Shown in pieces: positions 22,334 through 22,969 of a stretch of DNA of 22,969 nucleotides. This DNA comes from a virus: the IMG/VR virus record IMGVR_UViG_3300050010_000747, positions 1-22,969 of that record. One strand, given 5' to 3'. The translations under genes were made by a program, and so were the position numbers. Within the stretch, counting starts at the first letter, position 1; each line of letters begins with the position of its first letter. Below the pieces are notes generated by a model. That model saw only the letters and a list, made by a program, of their open reading frames with translations, did no database searches and had not been told where the DNA came from.

Positions 22334-22423
22334 ATTATGTGGCGCAGAAAATCGGCGAAACGCTGAAATACCGAGGAAGGAACGAGCTAGGCCACATAAC
22401 TGGCTGCGCCACAGAAGAGCACT
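22334..22423. repeat. Right RIT end with terminal inverted repeat
   Basis: The 33-bp terminal repeat is 22391-22423. An inverted ATTATGTGGCG copy is at 22334-22344. The 90-base layout mirrors the 91-base left end (19036-19126), although the spacer between the two repeats differs in sequence. Confidence 0.88.
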
Positions 22424-22524
22424 GCACCGACGTAATCACGCTCAATACGAGCATGATGGAGCGTTTGGAGAAGTCGCTGAGCGAGCGTTCCGACTGCCCT
22501 CTGCGAAACAACAAGTGCCCTTAG
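22423..22524 (+). pseudogene. 3' part of the split holin-like gene
   Basis: From the edge of the RIT end the frame reads CTDVITLNTSMMERLEKSL and ends DCPLRNNKCP at TAG 22522-22524. TDVI.NT..MERL is the sort of helical tail seen after LEDEQREVLLPLVER in small phage membrane proteins, so it continues the part at 16106-16270. A frame starting at 22339 runs through the RIT end into it but is a chance fusion. The first base of TGC belongs to the terminal repeat, so the exact junction is uncertain. Confidence 0.72.
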
Positions 22525-22534
22525 GGATAGCGCC

Positions 22535-22969
22535 ATGCACCAGGCCAACCCGATCCACAACCGTTTCATGCGGTTGTCCATGTACATCCACGAGCGTCAG
22601 CACGGCGTGACGCTGGTTGTCCGCCGCAAGCTGGCGGTCGTTTCCAGCACAGAGACGGGCCAGACGACGTGGACGATTACGCAGTGGAAGATACCGCGGG
22701 TGGTGGTGCTTCCCGAGAAGCGTCAACGCGAGGTGCGCCAGAACGCCGGGGCGATGGCAGCCAACCGGGCGATCATACAGGGCTCCTCTTTTGACACCGG
22801 CGGCCGACACTTTTTGTTCGATCGCTCGGAAGTTCCCCGTGAGTTGGTGCTGCAAAAGGACGACTGGATCGTCTTCAACAACAAGCACTATGACATCGAA
22901 AGCGTCACGGACTACGAGTACGGCAGGGCTTGGTTGGTGATTGCCAAGGAACTGGAGGGGCGCGTGGAA
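22535..22969 (+). CDS. Phage neck/head-closure-like protein, 3' end outside the window
   Basis: The frame is open from ATG 22535 to the window end (145 codons, no stop). AGGGATAG lies just before it, and it starts 10 bases after the split gene, so it continues the phage operon. The protein has VTLVVRRKL...TGQTTWTITQWKI (beta) and a late DDWIVFNNKHYDIESVTDYEYGRAWLVIAKEL, which is like the D-x-I-x-x-x-x-x-x-Y-x-I strand pattern of head-closure/joining proteins. That role also fits its place after the capsid gene. The family call is by pattern only. Insertion of the mobile block upstream may reduce its transcription. Confidence 0.7.
   Translation, partial: MHQANPIHNRFMRLSMYIHERQHGVTLVVRRKLAVVSSTETGQTTWTITQWKIPRVVVLPEKRQREVRQNAGAMAANRAIIQGSSFDTGGRHFLFDRSEVPRELVLQKDDWIVFNNKHYDIESVTDYEYGRAWLVIAKELEGRVE

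Larger units (their letters stand above)
16271..22422. mobile_element. Mobile block of 6.15 kb inserted in the holin-like gene
   Basis: All genes in this block are on the - strand while phage genes before and after are on the + strand. Removing the block rejoins the coding frame of the small membrane protein. Contents from right to left are a three-recombinase RIT element (19036-22423) and an IS91-type unit with its own tyrosine recombinase (about 16297-19036). The exact junction bases are uncertain. I see no clear target duplication; only GAGC occurs near both edges. Confidence 0.75.
19036..22423 (-). mobile_element. Complete RIT (Recombinase-In-Trio) element, about 3.39 kb
   Basis: Three overlapping tyrosine recombinase genes in one orientation lie between matching ends. 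Each end has a 33-bp terminal inverted repeat (19036-19068 and 22391-22423, 32 of 33 identical) and, about 50 bases further in, an inverted copy of the ATTATGTGG core (19118-19126 and 22334-22342). The three-recombinase operon with structured inverted ends is the definition of RIT elements. All three catalytic sets are complete, and both terminal repeats are intact, so the element looks recent and possibly active. Confidence 0.88.

Noticed and set aside
22339-22524. 61-codon frame read as a separate gene
   Set aside because: Its first part is the RIT end sequence. Only the C-terminal part looks like protein, and it fits the split gene at 16106.

Overview
The window is a stretch of double-stranded DNA tailed-phage (or prophage) genome, GC-rich, with most genes on the + strand. 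A 6.15-kb block of mobile genes on the - strand interrupts it. The host cannot be named from this sequence. Secreted lipoproteins with lipobox cysteines point to a Gram-negative-type envelope, and the overall style would suit a planctomycete-like host, but that is a weak inference.

Left part (1-1.7 kb): the tail of an unidentified gene (ends at 100), about 0.9 kb with no recognisable gene (including a run of 14 C), and one unrecognised gene on the - strand (1012-1530). A palindrome lies in the divergent intergenic region. From about 1.7 kb the + strand genes run almost without gaps. First come a small Cys/His-finger protein, a zinc-ribbon-like protein, and an unusual group of exported proteins (2.4-5.5 kb): a permuted papain-fold hydrolase, a C39-like cysteine-peptidase lipoprotein, a membrane-anchored thioredoxin-like protein lacking CxxC, a small membrane protein, and a thioredoxin-like lipoprotein with WCPAC. 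Two small proteins follow.

Head module (6.4-16.0 kb): lambda GpA-type large terminase, an endonuclease VII-like HNH protein, portal protein, small structural protein, a collagen-like protein next to a family 4-type glycosyltransferase, a DnaT-like/head-tail adaptor protein, scaffold-like protein and P22-type major capsid protein. Strong hairpin terminators lie between scaffold and capsid genes and after the capsid gene. A small membrane/coiled-coil (holin-like) gene starts at 16106.

Mobile block (about 16271-22422): this splits the holin-like gene. Its 3' part is still readable at 22423-22524, and the next phage neck gene starts at 22535 and runs off the window. The block has two modules. 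One is an IS91-family (HUH, two-tyrosine) transposase with an upstream tyrosine recombinase whose C-terminus is a six-copy octapeptide repeat. The other is a complete Recombinase-In-Trio (RIT) element: three overlapping tyrosine recombinase genes between matching ~90-bp ends. A palindrome at the extreme left of the block carries the same core motif as the RIT ends. The exact order of insertion events is inference.
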